This document shows, in pieces, positions 38,501 to 51,800 of a DNA stretch of 64,000 bases. This stretch comes from Erythrophleum ivorense. Its lineage: Eukaryota; Streptophyta; Magnoliopsida; Fabales; Fabaceae. The stretch lies in the NCBI GenBank assembly GCA_026724425.1, contig JAIUCV010000089.1, forward strand, positions 1,612,001 through 1,676,000, written 5' to 3'. Each line of letters opens with the position of its first letter. The first letter of the stretch is position 1. A model generated the notes under the pieces. That model was not told the DNA's origin. It saw only the letters and a program-made list of their open reading frames with translations, and made no database searches. A program made the translations under genes and the position numbers.

Positions 38501-39837
38501 CATGTAGGATCAAAACTTTTTAACCGTATATTTGAGAAGGTTGAAATGTGGATAATGACTTGTAATTAAGTTCGATTTCTATTTTAACATATCTAAAATA
38601 ACATTATAAAGAGTAGTATGAAAATTAAGAAAGACAAAAAGAATTACAATAGAGACGGGATTGCTGTCTACCACTATAACATAAAATATAAATTATATCT
38701 ATTAATTAGAAAATGTATATGTCGAGACTGAGGAAAGTTTTTTGTTTTTTGTTTCTTGGATTAAAAAATAAGTAAATTAAAGCATTGGAAATAGAGACTG
38801 AGGAAGTTAAAGGGATATGCATACGAGATTAAACTTTTGATATTCAATTTATTTATCGAAACCATGGAATCTATCAATTCGTTGAAAATTTTTTCAGTCT
38901 AATGATTTAGATTAACAAATCGCTGAAAATACATTAGTTAAAGTATGTATAAATTAACTTGAATATTATTTGATGACAATACCATACACCAAAGAAAGTT
39001 TATTGAAAGGATGAGAGTTACAGTAAAGTTTCCAAGATAGTCATTAAAGTTTTTGATAAAAATATAATAAATGAATAAAATTAAAAAAAAAACTTAATCA
39101 TATAATATTGATTTATAAAAAATATTCATTTACTATATTTTTTATTTAGAAACTCATAGCAAACATTTAGAAAAAATATCTAATTTTCCTCCTTATTGAA
39201 ATTATTTACATAGATCTTGTAAACATTAATTTTCTGGTCATTGCAATATTAAATTATGCCACAAGTCATCTAGATAGCATCCAAAAATGGCATTTTCTAG
39301 GGAAATGGATATTTACAAAGGCACACGGATTTTCCTCACCGGCGTTCCCAATAAGCGTAGAAAGCCGTGCTGCATATCGATCAGTGAATAAAATTTCACA
39401 CTTTGACATTTGCATTTTGGCACTACAAATTTTAAAATTTTAAACTATCTGTGATGATATATAATATATTAAGATACCCACTATTGATTTAACTTTGAAA
39501 ATACTAATAAATCATTTTTATAAATATTTTCGGCTGATTGGTAAATGACTTATATATATATATATATATTATTCAGTAGGTGCATAAAAATAAATAACTA
39601 AATAGGATAACATAAAACAAATTAATCAATACATATTGAGAATTAGAAGGAATTAGCTTAGCTAACATATTATTTAATTTAAGCTATACCATGTAATCCA
39701 TGTTAAGAGATGACGAAAATGCACAGCCCTCAACTATTTTTTTTTGCAATATAATTTTTAAAAAATAAAAAAATTAAACTTGTAACAATGTAACTTGTTA
39801 CCGCACATCACTTAGTGTCAAAACAAACATATATAGA
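35511..39837. other. AT-rich intergenic DNA, no gene recognised
   Basis: Spacer with short AT microsatellites (near 38168 and 39552) and a small CA tract near 38421. The open frames here are short and lack motifs. Confidence 0.55.
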
Positions 39838-40205
39838 GTGATAATTCGAATTCTTTCAAATTTTTTTAAATTTTTTGTTAATTGGAGAGGAGAAGAGAGA
39901 GAATAATTGAAACCCACTAAGTGAATTTTATATACTCTCTTTTTTCTCTCTTGTCAAATATATCACCACACATATTAATAGCTACAAACCATACTTTTTT
40001 CCTAGATACAAACTATCACAAATTGGATCCTCTCAAAAATTTCCCCCTCAATTTCTTGTTAATTTAAAGAAAGAAATTGAGAAGAGAGTGTGTATGAAAT
40101 CTACTCAATGAGTCTCATATATTCTCTCTCTTTTTCTTTATTTATCTCCTCAATTTGACAGGAAATCAAATAAAAAAATTTAAAAGATCCAAATTGTGTA
40201 ATAAT
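39838..40205. mobile_element. Two adjacent related MITE-like copies
   Basis: The second copy (40016-40198) has inverted ends: CACAAATTGGATCCTCTC at the left and the reverse complement of AAAAGATCCAAATTGTG at the right. The stretch before it (39838-39975) repeats the order of the second copy's left part: an AATT(C/G)GA start, a T-rich stretch, TTGTTAATT, GAGAAGAGAG, AAACCCACTAAGTGA or AAATCTACTCAATGA, and TATATACTCTC or CATATATTCTC. A tandem pair from one family is the simplest reading. Confidence 0.5.
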
Positions 40206-43200
40206 CCTCTAGAGTTTTTATTATAAAGTTCTTATAAAATTTTAAAAAAGAGTAATACAGAGAGTAAAAGTTTATAGGGGGTTCACTTTCTATTTTTTTT
40301 CCCACTCCTTCTTTTCTCTCTTCTCTCTCCAAACTCTATACAAAATTTACAATAAATAATTCTAGAAAATCCAGAAGAACCCAAATTAGATGTATGTAAG
40401 GCAAGTAATTAAGAAATTATTTAAAATAATTATGTACATAAATTTTAAATTATATGAATGTCATATAAAATAATAATGTACTGTATAAAAAATCATATAA
40501 AAATATAATAACTATTCTAAGATCAATTTTGATTTTTAAAATTGTGCAAATATAATGTGACTAAAATTAAAATATGATGAACTGTTTTGTATTAATTCCA
40601 TTTGTACGTATGTAGATATGTGCATCTCGATTGTATTATTTAAAGAATAATCAATTTTTAAAAATGCTAAGACAAAATATATGTAGATGTGAGACAAATC
40701 ATTAGTCTCGCGTCTCTGTGACTTAAGTTAATCAAATTAAATGAACCTCAAAAAATAAAAATTAATAACATTCCATTAAGGGAGAGAACAAGAAAAATAA
40801 AACACACCTATTGACAAAAGGGATGGATTAAATTAGTAGTATTAATGCGGGACAAGTGGGGAAAGAATGATCTTAATTATAGTACTATATAACTTGGGGA
40901 ATATATCTTCATATTCAAGGGCTGAAAAACAGAGAAAGTCAAAATTCATCTTTGAATAATTGTCTAAAAAAGAAAAAGTCAAATAATTTATAGGAGTAGC
41001 TTAGAGATACCAGAATGCCTCATGAGTTTCAAGAAAAACGAAATTATAAAGTACAAATACGATATTTCTTACTTAAATAGAATTATTAGCTTATAAAAAT
41101 TGAATACTGATAAACATATTTTTTATATTTTAATTAACTATATAATTGAAGTAACTAGATAACTTGTTAATTTTACTGATACATATCATCTCATCAATAA
41201 TAATTTGTCCAACGAACATCTATTTCTATTTATTATTAGTACTATACATATTTTCAGAAACATGCTATGTGGCTGCATAAAACGAAAAATGAGAGATGTT
41301 TTGAAAAATTACATATATATAATTAATTAATTAATTTCATATAAAAGTGTTTTGAAAAATAATGTAAATTTAATATTAAGCACTCATACATACATATATA
41401 TATATATATATATAATATTAGAAAAATGTACGTTTTCATTATTCTTGATATGTCACTCTGTTATGCTTGATCTGACTGCATGCATAAGCGAAGGATAAGA
41501 GTGCGGCTGAAAAAAAAAATACAAAACGCAAATGCACAGAAACTCTATAAAGGACTTAATTTGTGGTATTTTTCAATTGGTAATCAAAGCAAAAGCATGG
41601 ATTTTTGTTATTCTGAAATTATTGTTGTTTTGTGCATATTCTCGATCAATCCAAGTACATGCATGCACAAATACATACATCATGAAGAAGTTGCTAATCG
41701 ATCCTCATCATCTTACAACATGCTATTTAGTTCTCTCTCTCTCTCTCTCTCTCTCTCATGTCATGCTTAAGTAAGACAGCAGGAGCAGCTAGCGCAGCCT
41801 ACATTTTCTGATCATCTTTCTCTTTTTGCTTCTCTTAATTATGTAAGAAAGATATATATATATATATATATATGCATTGGTTAATGAAATGCAACATGAG
41901 ATTTACGGGATAAAGGTTTTAGATACTCAAAGATAAATATTTGTATATATATATATATAGTTTTAATTATTTTGTATAAATGTTTTTGTGTGTGTGTGTA
42001 TCATATGGACACAAAAATTGCATGAGGAAACAATAATAAAACAAAATACAAAGCTGCCGCAGTTGGTAAACGTGGAAAAAATGATCTTGGTTGTTGAAGA
42101 ATACATTATATATCAATATATAATTAACTATAATTTCTCTCATTCAATGTGTTTTTTTATAATAAACTTATGATATTCCATCGATCTTTGTACTGCTTTG
42201 ATTTTTCTTTTCTCTAAATTTCTAAAATTGAGAAGTAGATTAACTTCTTAAGTCATCAAATTAACTTGTTACAGTTTAATTTGAAGTTGTTTACTTATCA
42301 CATGAAAAACATCCTTTTAAAATTTTTAAGTGCATCAAATTGATGTTGAAGAGTGTGTGACTTTTTAAAATCATCCAAAGTCATTTATCTAATCACATTA
42401 GTTGGTCATCTCTTTTTATAATTGCAGCCAGACTCGGGAGCTTACTTTGTAATACTAAAACACCAAATAGATCCTCAGATAATACTAATTTATATACCAA
42501 GTCAAATGATAAAAATTCAAAAATAAGATCTAATCATTCCAGTCAATAATGCAGTTTGATTTCACAGATTTTTTTGTTAATTTCTAATTAATTCCGTTAA
42601 TAACTCCATATTAACGTTCTAGTTGTTTTAATTTCAACACAGAAATTAAAAGTATCCTCTAACGCTAATTACGTATAGAATTCAAACTCAAACTTTTTTT
42701 TTAATTCTAATTTTGTTTGCAAATTCCAATGGCTTGGCCTAGCTAGTTGTTGACAAATTGGGTTAATTAGATACTTAGTTTATGGTTGAGATTATCATAT
42801 GCTGATCATTGAAGGAATACTTACAAAAATTGGAATTTCCGTATTCTTGTTTTATGATTGAATATATTTGACATTGACACATAGTGGGTAGTCAACTTCA
42901 CCACATGCATTTATCATGTGCCCTCAAGCAACGTGGCAAAAATCCATCGTCATATACAAAGGTTTTCAAAATCTTTGTGGATATGTTATTATCGTTGACA
43001 AGTTAGCAAGATTATGTGATCTTATCTTAGTTCATTCTACGAAAGAGGGATTTAAAAAGAAAAAAAAAAGAAGAAGAAAAAAACTTAGCTAATGAATGTC
43101 AATCTTTGCACTCAATATTTTGGAAAAACCTCCTTTTTAATTACTTTGTGACATTGCTCCATGTCATTCAACACGTATGTCAAATTCCTCTTTAATTCAC

Positions 43201-45519
43201 GAGATCATATGTTGAGTAACCAAATGAACCAATAGTTTATGAATTAAAATTAACTTCTTGGAGATAAGTATAATTGACCTCGTTATTTTTAAACATAATT
43301 TATGAATCAATCTAAGTTAACAATAAAAAAGTATAACTCTTATTTAATGGGATCATTGAATTATATATGATACTTATTTAATTACTAGTTTATGTAAGTT
43401 ATGTCTACCCATAGGAATAAAAATAAAAAGAGAGAGGAGAGGAAATAGGAAAGAGATTGCTAGATCGGATATTTATCATTTAAGTTAAATGTTGTAGTTA
43501 TTAGCTAGGACATACTTTGTCTATTTAACCGTCCTTTGCTGAACGGTTTGATTATGGTTTGGCCTCGCATTTGGCTTTGTTATGAGACAATTGCTGCCGC
43601 CTTGGCCAACCATTTTCTCATTCAGTAATTACCTTGCTGTATATGAATAAAAAATGCGATCTTAGCTTTGATACCAATTATTAGTAAATTGAGTGCTTAA
43701 TTATTATTTATAATTATTAGTTATATATAGCACAACCTTTTGTATTTAATTGCACTTTTATAAAGAAATTTTTTTTTTGAGTGATTAATGTTAAAAAAAA
43801 CTATATTAAGAGCTTTGAAAGTTAAAAATTCTAGATCTCAATTACAACAAATGAGAAATTATTTTTATCTATAAACATCATAAAAAAACACAGAAATAAA
43901 ATAAAATATGATTCTCTTTACATTACATGATTATATATATATATATATATATAAAGAGATTATTAAAATATTAATTCTTTTTTTTTACCTCATAATAATT
44001 TAATTCTAAATATGTCTTATCCATACATGTGCCTCCACGTATTATAAAACAATTGCTACCACACTTTCACCCATAAAAATTAAATTATGAATACAATCAA
44101 TCAACTTAAGTTTTTGACATGAAATTTTACCATCACTCCCTCAACCTTATTCTCAAGTGAATGTTAAGTTATGGCAGGCAGAAACAAAAACAAATAAATT
44201 GTTTAAAATTATGATATAATTATTTTTTTTATCCCTTAAATGTAATTTCTTGTGTAACTAATATCGAGACGTGGATTGGATGAGAAATGTACAGAAGATG
44301 AAAGGCTCGTGAAACCTATAATCAAATATTAGAATTGGGCTGAATTATAACTTTATCATTATCTAATTAGTAAATATCATTTTCTGAAAAGAAAAAAGGG
44401 CGGGGGGGGGGGGGACATCATTAGTTTGTTCCTATTTCAGTCCTCTATTTCTGCTTTTAATTAATAACGTATGAGTTAATTTAGTAATTACCGACCAATA
44501 ATAACTAACCTTTCTTATATTCTCCCCTTCCATTTATTGAGCAAACATTAATCAAAAGATGATAACTTTTTTAGAGAATATTTCCCCTTTCCAATCACAA
44601 TAGGAACTCTCACGCATGAAAAATAGAGGATTGGTTAGTTTAGATGAGCTTCAACGTCCAACAATTTAGCACCTTGTGATTTAGCAATGAAATATGTATC
44701 CAAAAATGAACATCCTTGTAATGATTTAAAAAAAAAAAAGGAGAAGAAGTATATTTACCAAAAGAAAATAGAGGTTTATGATTTGGAACCATGACTTTCT
44801 TCTAATATTTGGAGAGTTTAGATTTTAAAGTGTGGAGTTTATTAAATATTTTTAAAATAAGAGAGAAAGTAATCTAAAGAATGAGAATGTGCATAAAATT
44901 TATTTCTTCTTTTTATATTTTCTTTCTATTTTTATTTCTTTTTATTTGTTTATTTAAAAAATATTTTACAAATTTTACATTTTAAAATATCCAAATTCAA
45001 ACGTACCAAAGAATAAACCAATTAGTTTAAGGTGGGTGGCAGTCTCATTAATGAGGTTCAACTTACACCTGCAAAACCTGCTCATTATATTGTTGAAAAT
45101 ATCCAAAAAAACACAACCCGATTCCTAAAGCAAAACTTTATGAAAAAAGCCCTTATAAATCCAATCCTAGATTAAAATCCAAAAAATGGGGTCTGTATAC
45201 TATGTCAAAAAATGGTAATGTTTGGCCATATAAGCATAGTTCAAAGTAAGTAAAGATCTAAGTTTAAGGTTGTGATAAGAATGTCTAATTAGTACCAAGA
45301 AACGAGTTAAGGTGGGTTTGGCAGAAAGGTATCGTGAGAAGAAGATGATAAGGATTAGTGTATAATTAGGATTAAACAAAAAGTAAAATTTCAGATAGTA
45401 CGGATGGAAGTAACAAGACGAATGGCTTCTTTCTCTCCTTTCTTTGTTTCAAGTTCCCTTTTGTCTTGCTTAGGAGGCGTTTTAGTGTTGGATTCTTGTT
45501 CTCTGAATGATTATTAAAT
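40206..45519. other. AT-rich intergenic DNA, no gene recognised
   Basis: Microsatellites include (AT)n near 41399, 41853, 41946 and 43933, (CT)n at 41732-41757, and a run of 13 G at 44402-44414. No supported coding sequence or RNA gene. Confidence 0.55.
41732..41757 (+). repeat. (TC)n microsatellite
   Basis: About 13 perfect TC units. Confidence 0.9.
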
Positions 45520-45523
45520 TAAA

Positions 45524-46056
45524 GGGCACGTTTGATACGTTGGAAGAGAGATGTCAGAAAAGGAAGAAGGAGATGAAAAGTGAAGAAATGCTGTTTAGTA
45601 TATAAAGATTGACGAATTTTAAAATTATTGTTGAATTGTATTGTTTATCTTATTCAAATTAAAGAAAAAAAAGTTACCATTAAATATGAAAAAAGAAAAA
45701 AAGTATTATTCTACTCTAAATGATAATAATATTTTTATAAAAAATCTTAAAATTTGAAATTATTTTAAAGAATTCAAAAATTAAATATTTTAACTTGAAG
45801 TTTTAGATTATAATTTTTTGTTCAATGTTAATAAAAATTAAAATTTTAATATTTTTATTTTAAATATGTTTAATTATTTATTCTCATTTTATTTTATTTT
45901 TATTATTTTTATTCTATTAAATCTCAAAATAAAAAATTATTTTTATTTTTTTCATATTATATTAAATATAATTTAAAATTATAAAAGTTTATTTTATTCT
46001 AATTTCTATTCTTTTTTATTTTTTTAAAAAATTATTTCACTCAATCAAACATGACC
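45524..46056. mobile_element. Candidate MITE, about 530 bp, upstream of CYP707A
   Basis: Left end GGGCACGTTTGA and right end the reverse complement of GGTCATGTTTGA. Both are bordered by TAAA (45520-45523 and 46057-46060), which could be the target duplication. The interior is AT-rich and non-coding. It ends about 150 bases before the ABRE of the CYP707A gene. Confidence 0.5.
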
Positions 46057-46140
46057 TAAACATGATTTTGTCTCCAGAGCACCTTGGCGCCATTCCCCTC
46101 GGTTTCCCCACAAACAGAGACACCCCTTCAGTTTTCACGC

Positions 46141-46146
46141 GGTCAA
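46141..46146 (-). promoter_or_regulatory. W-box-like TTGACC
   Basis: TTGACC on the minus strand, about 250 bases before the CYP707A TATA box. It is a WRKY-type core. It is a six-base match only, so chance is possible. Confidence 0.3.
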
Positions 46147-46201
46147 CCAAACTCAATATCCCACAATCACTTTGTTTTTCCTCCTTCTACCATCTCTTGT
46201 G

Positions 46202-46209
46202 ACACGTGC
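46202..46209 (+). promoter_or_regulatory. ABRE / G-box in CYP707A promoter
   Basis: ACACGTGC contains the CACGTG G-box and the ACGTG core bound by ABA-responsive bZIP factors. It lies about 190 bases upstream of the TATA box. CYP707A genes are typically induced by ABA, which fits feedback control. Binding is inferred. Confidence 0.55.
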
Positions 46210-46391
46210 TCACTGTTCAGTGCTCTTTCTCTCTCTTCTTCCGAAGTGATAGAAAGAATTAAATTAGACCCAAAAGAAATGAATGAGCTGGAGGGAGATT
46301 CCGTGTGTGGAAATCGAGCTGTAATTGAAAGGCTCACCTCTTTCCCCCTCTCTTCCTCCTTCATCTCATGCCTGTCACTCTTTAAACGGCC

Positions 46392-46399
46392 TATATATA
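46392..46399 (+). promoter_or_regulatory. TATA box of CYP707A gene
   Basis: TATATATA stands about 103 bases upstream of the start codon, which predicts a 5' UTR of about 70-75 bases. Confidence 0.65.
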
Positions 46400-46501
46400 C
46401 CTCAACGTTTCAACTTCGTTTTCCTCACACACCTTCCTCCTGCTCTTCTTCATATTCTCCATTCACCCATAACAAGAAACCACTCAGAATACCTAATAGA
46501 C

Positions 46502-47170
46502 ATGGAATTCACTACCATGTTTTGCTGGTTTGCTTCTTTTCTTTTAATTTTTCTGTTAAATTCACTTATCAAGTCCTTCAAATCCAAAAGAAGAATACTG
46601 CCACTCCCACCTGGTTCCATGGGTTGGCCTTACATTGGAGAAACCTTTCAACTCTATTCTCAAGACCCAAATGTCTTCTTTGCCTCAAAAATCAAAAAGT
46701 ACTTTCAAATTCCTTCCTTTTCCATTATAACCTTTCACTTAATTACTGGAGAATGGTCACTCACGCGCATACTTGGATTGTTCTTTTTTTTTTTTTTAAA
46801 TAGGTTTGGCTCAATCTTCAAGTCCCACATTCTGGGCTGTCCCTGTGTGATGATTTCGAGTCCTGAAGCTGCGAAATTTGTGCTTAACAAAGCCAAGCTA
46901 TTTAAGCCAACATTTCCTGCAAGTAAAGAGAGGATGTTGGGAAAACAAGCTATTTTCTTTCACCAAGGAGAGTACCATGCTAATTTGAGGAGGCTTGTCC
47001 TTCGTACCTTTATGCCTGAGGCTATCAAAAATATCATCCCTGACATTGAATCCATTGCCCAAGATTGCCTGAAATCTTGGGAAGGTCAATTGATTACCAC
47101 TTTCCTAGAAATGAAAACGGTAAGAACACGGAACAGAGCAAAACAGACCAGAGTCTGTGTTTCGCTTCCC

Positions 47171-47207
<37 letters not shown>

Positions 47208-48802
47208 GCCAGAATAGTATTAAAAAATATCAAAACGGCATCACCGAATTGTGATTACCCATCGATTTCAACAATATTCTACATAATAAAATAATGGGTT
47301 TTTATTATCTCTTTCGGTTCACCTTCAATGGTGCTCTGTTTCGCTACCCCTATTTCTCTCTTTTTTCCCATTTTACCAGAACGATATCTAAAATTATCCA
47401 TTACTCATCTATTTCTACTATATTTTGACCAATAAAATAATGGGTTTTTATTTTCTCTTGCAGTTCACCTTCAATGTTGCTCTGCTTGCGATTTTCGGAA
47501 AAGATGAGATTTTATACAGAGAGGATCTGAAACGCTGCTACTACATTCTCGAGAGAGGGTACAACTCAATGCCTATTAACCTTCGAGGAACACTATTTCA
47601 CAAAGCCATGAAAGCGAGGAAGGAGCTTTCTCAGATCTTGGCGCAAATCCTCGCTAAGAGGAGGCAGATGAAGCAAGACCACGACGACTTGCTAGGTTCA
47701 TTCATGGATGAGAAAGTAGGGCTCACCGATGAGCAGATAGCAGATAACATAATTGGCGTCATCTTCGCTGCTCGTGACACAACGGCCAGTGTCCTTACGT
47801 GGATTGTTAAGTACCTCGGTGAAAACCCAAGTGTACTACAAGCCGTCACTGTAAGTATCTGGGTCCTACACTTTTAAGACCAAAAAAGAAAAAAAAAAAT
47901 TGAACTTGGAGATGTTGGGAAAGTGGGTTTGGTTGTTGGTCCACTAATCTTAGAACTTTTCTCTGTGATTCTTGGTTTGCAGGAAGAGCAAGAGTCTATT
48001 TTGAAGAGCAAGGAGGAAACTGGAGAACAAGGGAAGGGTCTGAATTGGGAAGATACCAAAAAGATGCCTATAACTTCAAGGGTTATCCAGGAGACTCTAA
48101 GAGTCGCGTCAATTTTATCTTTCACTTTCAGAGAAGCAGTGGAGGATGTGGAATATGAAGGTCAGTAACCAAATCTGATATGACACTACTCTTTTTTTTT
48201 TTTTTAACCCAGAAATTGCTTTTCTGTTTTGATTTTTGCTCACAGATTTTGTGTTTGGGAAATTTTTTCTTCAGGGTATCTTATACCAAAAGGGTGGAAA
48301 GTTCTACCACTTTTCAGGAACATTCACCACAGTCCAGACCACTTCAAAGAGCCAGAGAAGTTTGATCCCTCAAGATTTGAGGTAATTATTCTAAAGAAAT
48401 TTCCTGCTGTTTTTTTTTTTTCCAAACTTCAAGTTCAGATTTTGATATATTCTGTTCATGATTTGCCAGGTTGCACCAAAACCTAATACTTTTATGCCAT
48501 TTGGCAATGGGACCCATGCATGTCCTGGAAATGAATTAGCCAAGTTGGAGGTGTTGGTGCTTCTCCATCATCTGACTACAAAGTACAGGTTGGTAAACTT
48601 TTCATTACCAACGACTGTTTCCTTTTTAAGTTAAATCTTTTTAGTCATGAACAGATTCTTTAGTTAGAATCATTTCTAAGTTCAGCTGTTCTTATTATTT
48701 TGATGCAGGTGGTCTATGGTGGGTGCACAAAATGGAATTCAATATGGCCCTTTTGCTCTTCCCCAGAATGGCTTACCCGTGAGATTATATCCCAAGAACT
48801 AG
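46502..48802 (+). CDS. CYP707A: Abscisic acid 8'-hydroxylase (CYP707A)
   Basis: A cytochrome P450 of the endoplasmic reticulum that hydroxylates abscisic acid at C-8', the committed step of its breakdown to phaseic acid. Seven exons: 46502-46698, 46804-47119, 47464-47850, 47983-48160, 48275-48381, 48470-48588, 48709-48802, joined in frame by GT-AG introns to give 465 aa (family about 465-480). Visible features are an N-terminal anchor (about residues 1-25), the hinge PLPPGSMGWPYIGETFQLYS, ERMLGKQAIFFHQG, the I-helix oxygen motif AARDTT (273-278), ExxR as ETLR (337-340), FDPSRFE, and the heme loop FGNGTHACPG (406-415) with ligand Cys413. It ends in LPQNGLPVRLYPKN. Start chosen at the ATG that begins the membrane anchor; longer frames that read through intron 1 are artefacts. 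Intron 2 holds a (CT)n tract and a duplicated copy of the exon 3 acceptor. Which CYP707A member it is cannot be told by eye. It looks functional. Confidence 0.95.
47177..47202 (+). repeat. (CT)n microsatellite in CYP707A intron 2
   Basis: About 13 CT units, 57 bases after the exon 2 donor. Confidence 0.9.
47253..47487 (+). repeat. 146-bp-offset duplication covering CYP707A exon 3 acceptor
   Basis: Sequence at about 47253-47340 recurs at about 47399-47486 with an offset of 146 bases. The match includes ATAAAATAATGGGTTTTTATT, the splice acceptor and the first bases of exon 3 (TTCACCTTCAATG). The real acceptor is GCAG (47460-47463). The upstream copy reads TCGG (47314-47317), so its AG is lost. 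Confidence 0.85.
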
Positions 48803-51800
48803 AGTTCCAGATATCATATTTCTCAGAAAACAAAAGGCGTGTCAGAAAGAATAATAACTTTCCAAATATGGAAAGAGATAAAGGCTTCAACTTTCTTGAG
48901 TAAAAAAAAAATGATGCAAGAGTTAGACCTAAAGAACAATGACCTAAAAACTAGAAAGGGAGAGTAATCCTTCCCTTTTCTTTTTGGCCCAAGGGCACCC
49001 TAAGGGGAAAGTCCTAGGATTAGCACACTAACAGGGAAGTCAATTGTACAAAGGAGGTTTGCTAGCCAGACCTGATAGTATTAATTTCATTCTTCACTTT
49101 TTCATAGATATGGAGGAAAAGTCCTCTGTAGATTGGATTGATGTGTTCATCTAAGCTTGTATGCATAATATTGCCGCAAGGCGAAAAAAAAGAAGATGAA
49201 ATATTTGATTCTCTAAATTTCACATACTATATATGTTGTCTTTTCCTTTTAATTTTGTTTATATTAATAAGCTCATCAATGAAGTATGAAGACTTGCACA
49301 GATGGCATTAACTCTAATTTTCTTTATAATGTATTAGACAAACTTTCGAGAAAATCATACTTTCATAATATTAAAAACATTTGGTGTTTAAATTGTTACT
49401 AAGTACCAACTTAATCTTGAGCTTTAATATCTCAAGTGTAAATTATAATAATTAATTTAAGAATGAGTTGTCCACTTTTGATAGAAAATTAAGACTCAAA
49501 TTGCAAAAGGAATATATAGTACATTGTTGAAAAATTAAATTAGATCAATTTTAATAAACTTTTCATTTTCGTATAATTGTGACACACACACACACACACG
49601 CCAAAACAAATCATTTACGGCACCGCTAAATAATTGTAACGATTCAATGTGCTTCCCATGTTCCAAACATGTATTGAAAAGTTGACTGTTGAATTGCCCA
49701 TACTGCCAATCAATCAAAGCCAAACTTCCTAAGATCTAGTCAACAAAAAAAGAACTTCCTAAGATCTAAACACGTGTCGTTTCTACCAAATGAATATTGC
49801 TCCACAGTATCGCGCCTGCAAAATGGTTGCTCTGCTGTCGTTTTTCTTCCTTTTAATTTCAAAAAATTTTAATAGATGTATTCTTAAGTATTCTTGTCTT
49901 CGTTTATTAATTGAATTCGGTTATTATATTTTTGCATCAAAATTTATAAATTTATGGCATTTAGATAGAGGAGACTATTTGTTATAACTTTTAGATATTT
50001 AAACGAATTAATTGTCAAAATTACAATAGACAATTATTGACATGAAATTAAAATCAAAATGGTTGATTTATATTTTTTTCATATATATATATATATATCC
50101 AAAATCATTTCAACTTAAAAATTTGAAATTTTAAATAAAGAGAGATGAATAATTCTCAAATAAGATTGTTGGTATTGGGAAGACAGTTTGTAGTCATCCA
50201 TGACATCTTCGGCAATGAAGTTGCTAGAATTAGATCTCTCTCTATGGATATTTTAGATAGGAATCTGGCATAATTATTGTCAGTTTTCTTAGAATTACAT
50301 GAAATTATTCTAATAATATGAAATTTAACAATATAAACTTCGTCGTTTTAGACCTATGAATGTATTGAGCATGTAAGGCACTGAACAATTCTCTTAATGT
50401 GTTTGGTAACATTTGTTCTATGTAAGGCTCTGTTTCTGTTATATTGAAGAATCTAAAATATAAGAACACATAGTTTTATTAGAAAAAGAAAAATGATGAG
50501 TCGGTATGAGATTGCTCGACTGTAAAAAAGGAGAGGTATGAAGTGACTCGAGCAAAGCGAAGAGGAACGTAGGAGCGAGAGCAACTCGAGTTAGACGAGA
50601 GGAGCGAAGACTGTAAGGAGAGGGTTGAGACCGAGACCACTAAATACTAGTAGCCAGGTTTGAAGATGCTGTGCCGATAGGTGCAGGAATCAACTAATTG
50701 ATTTTGGAAAGATATATATAACATGGAAAATTAGGAAACCTGATTGCAGTGCCGTGGTTTTGGTGCAATACAAGGAACTTGTGCCTCTGGACTTTCCCAC
50801 TGCACATTCATCAAAACAGCTCTTAGTTCAAATGGCTTAGGCCCCCACAAACCACCATTTTTTCTTCCAAGAAGGAATATTAGTCCATCATATGCTTTAA
50901 TTAATTTTATGAGGAGAATTCTTGTGGGGAACGCCATTTGAATCATCTTTCCTTTTGTTTTAGTTGACCTAATTGAGGTTTTAATAAAAATTTATTAATT
51001 TGAGTTCAATCCTTTTGAGATCCAACAAAAGTCAGAAGTTTAGGTAAATTTAATTTACAAATAAATTAATAATCTAACAAATTTCAAAGAGCATGTCTAA
51101 TAATTAGTAAGGTGTACTCTCTATCTTGATTACTTGGATTTAAATTTTAAGGCTAACACTTATAAGAATTTATTTTTCCCAATATTAAAGGTGTGCCTTT
51201 AAGATATTTGACACGTAAATCAATCTAAAAGTATCTTTTCTCTTTATTATTTTTGAAAGAGTTTCTCAATTTTCATAAAACTACACTGTGCTTCTTTTAA
51301 CGAGGGTAGGTGGAATCAGATCACCATGAAATACTCTCATTGACAACTTTGGAGAACCCTAACGGCCTAAAATTATGAGACCACAAAGTATAGTTTGTCT
51401 TCTTACAAATATAGACAATGAGATGTTTAAAACTCATGACTATACAGATATAGGTAGAATAGCTGGGACATTATAATGGACAAGGTTGCTAAAACTTGTA
51501 TGGAAAATGGAAACAAAATTGAAAAATAAGAATGAATCATGTATCTAAATTACAGCTTTTGCTTATCTTTAAACATTATATATATATATATATATATATA
51601 TTTCCTAGTGTTCTTCTGAAACAAAGTTGTTTGGTAAAAGTAGAAATGGAAGAACTAGAAAACTAACTGTACATTAATAATATACTTCAATTATATTTTG
51701 ATGCACTGATAGACTTAACTCTGATTTTCCCTTCTATTTATTGGACAACAAGCTGCAAAGTCTTTAATTAACAAAAACTAAAATAGAATAAAAAAAAATA

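Noticed and set aside
43663..43676. AGCTTTGATACCAA, like a reverse-strand Copia primer site
   Set aside because: No LTR or retroelement coding sequence adjoins it. A single 12-14-base match in AT-rich DNA is not enough.
46084..46803. 239-codon frame upstream of CYP707A
   Set aside because: It overlaps promoter, leader and exon 1 in another frame and has no family motif.
46325..47254. Long plus-strand frame of 309 codons across the CYP707A start
   Set aside because: It reads through intron 1 and starts inside the 5' leader. Splicing at 46698/46804 and the ATG at 46502 give the conserved P450 sequence.
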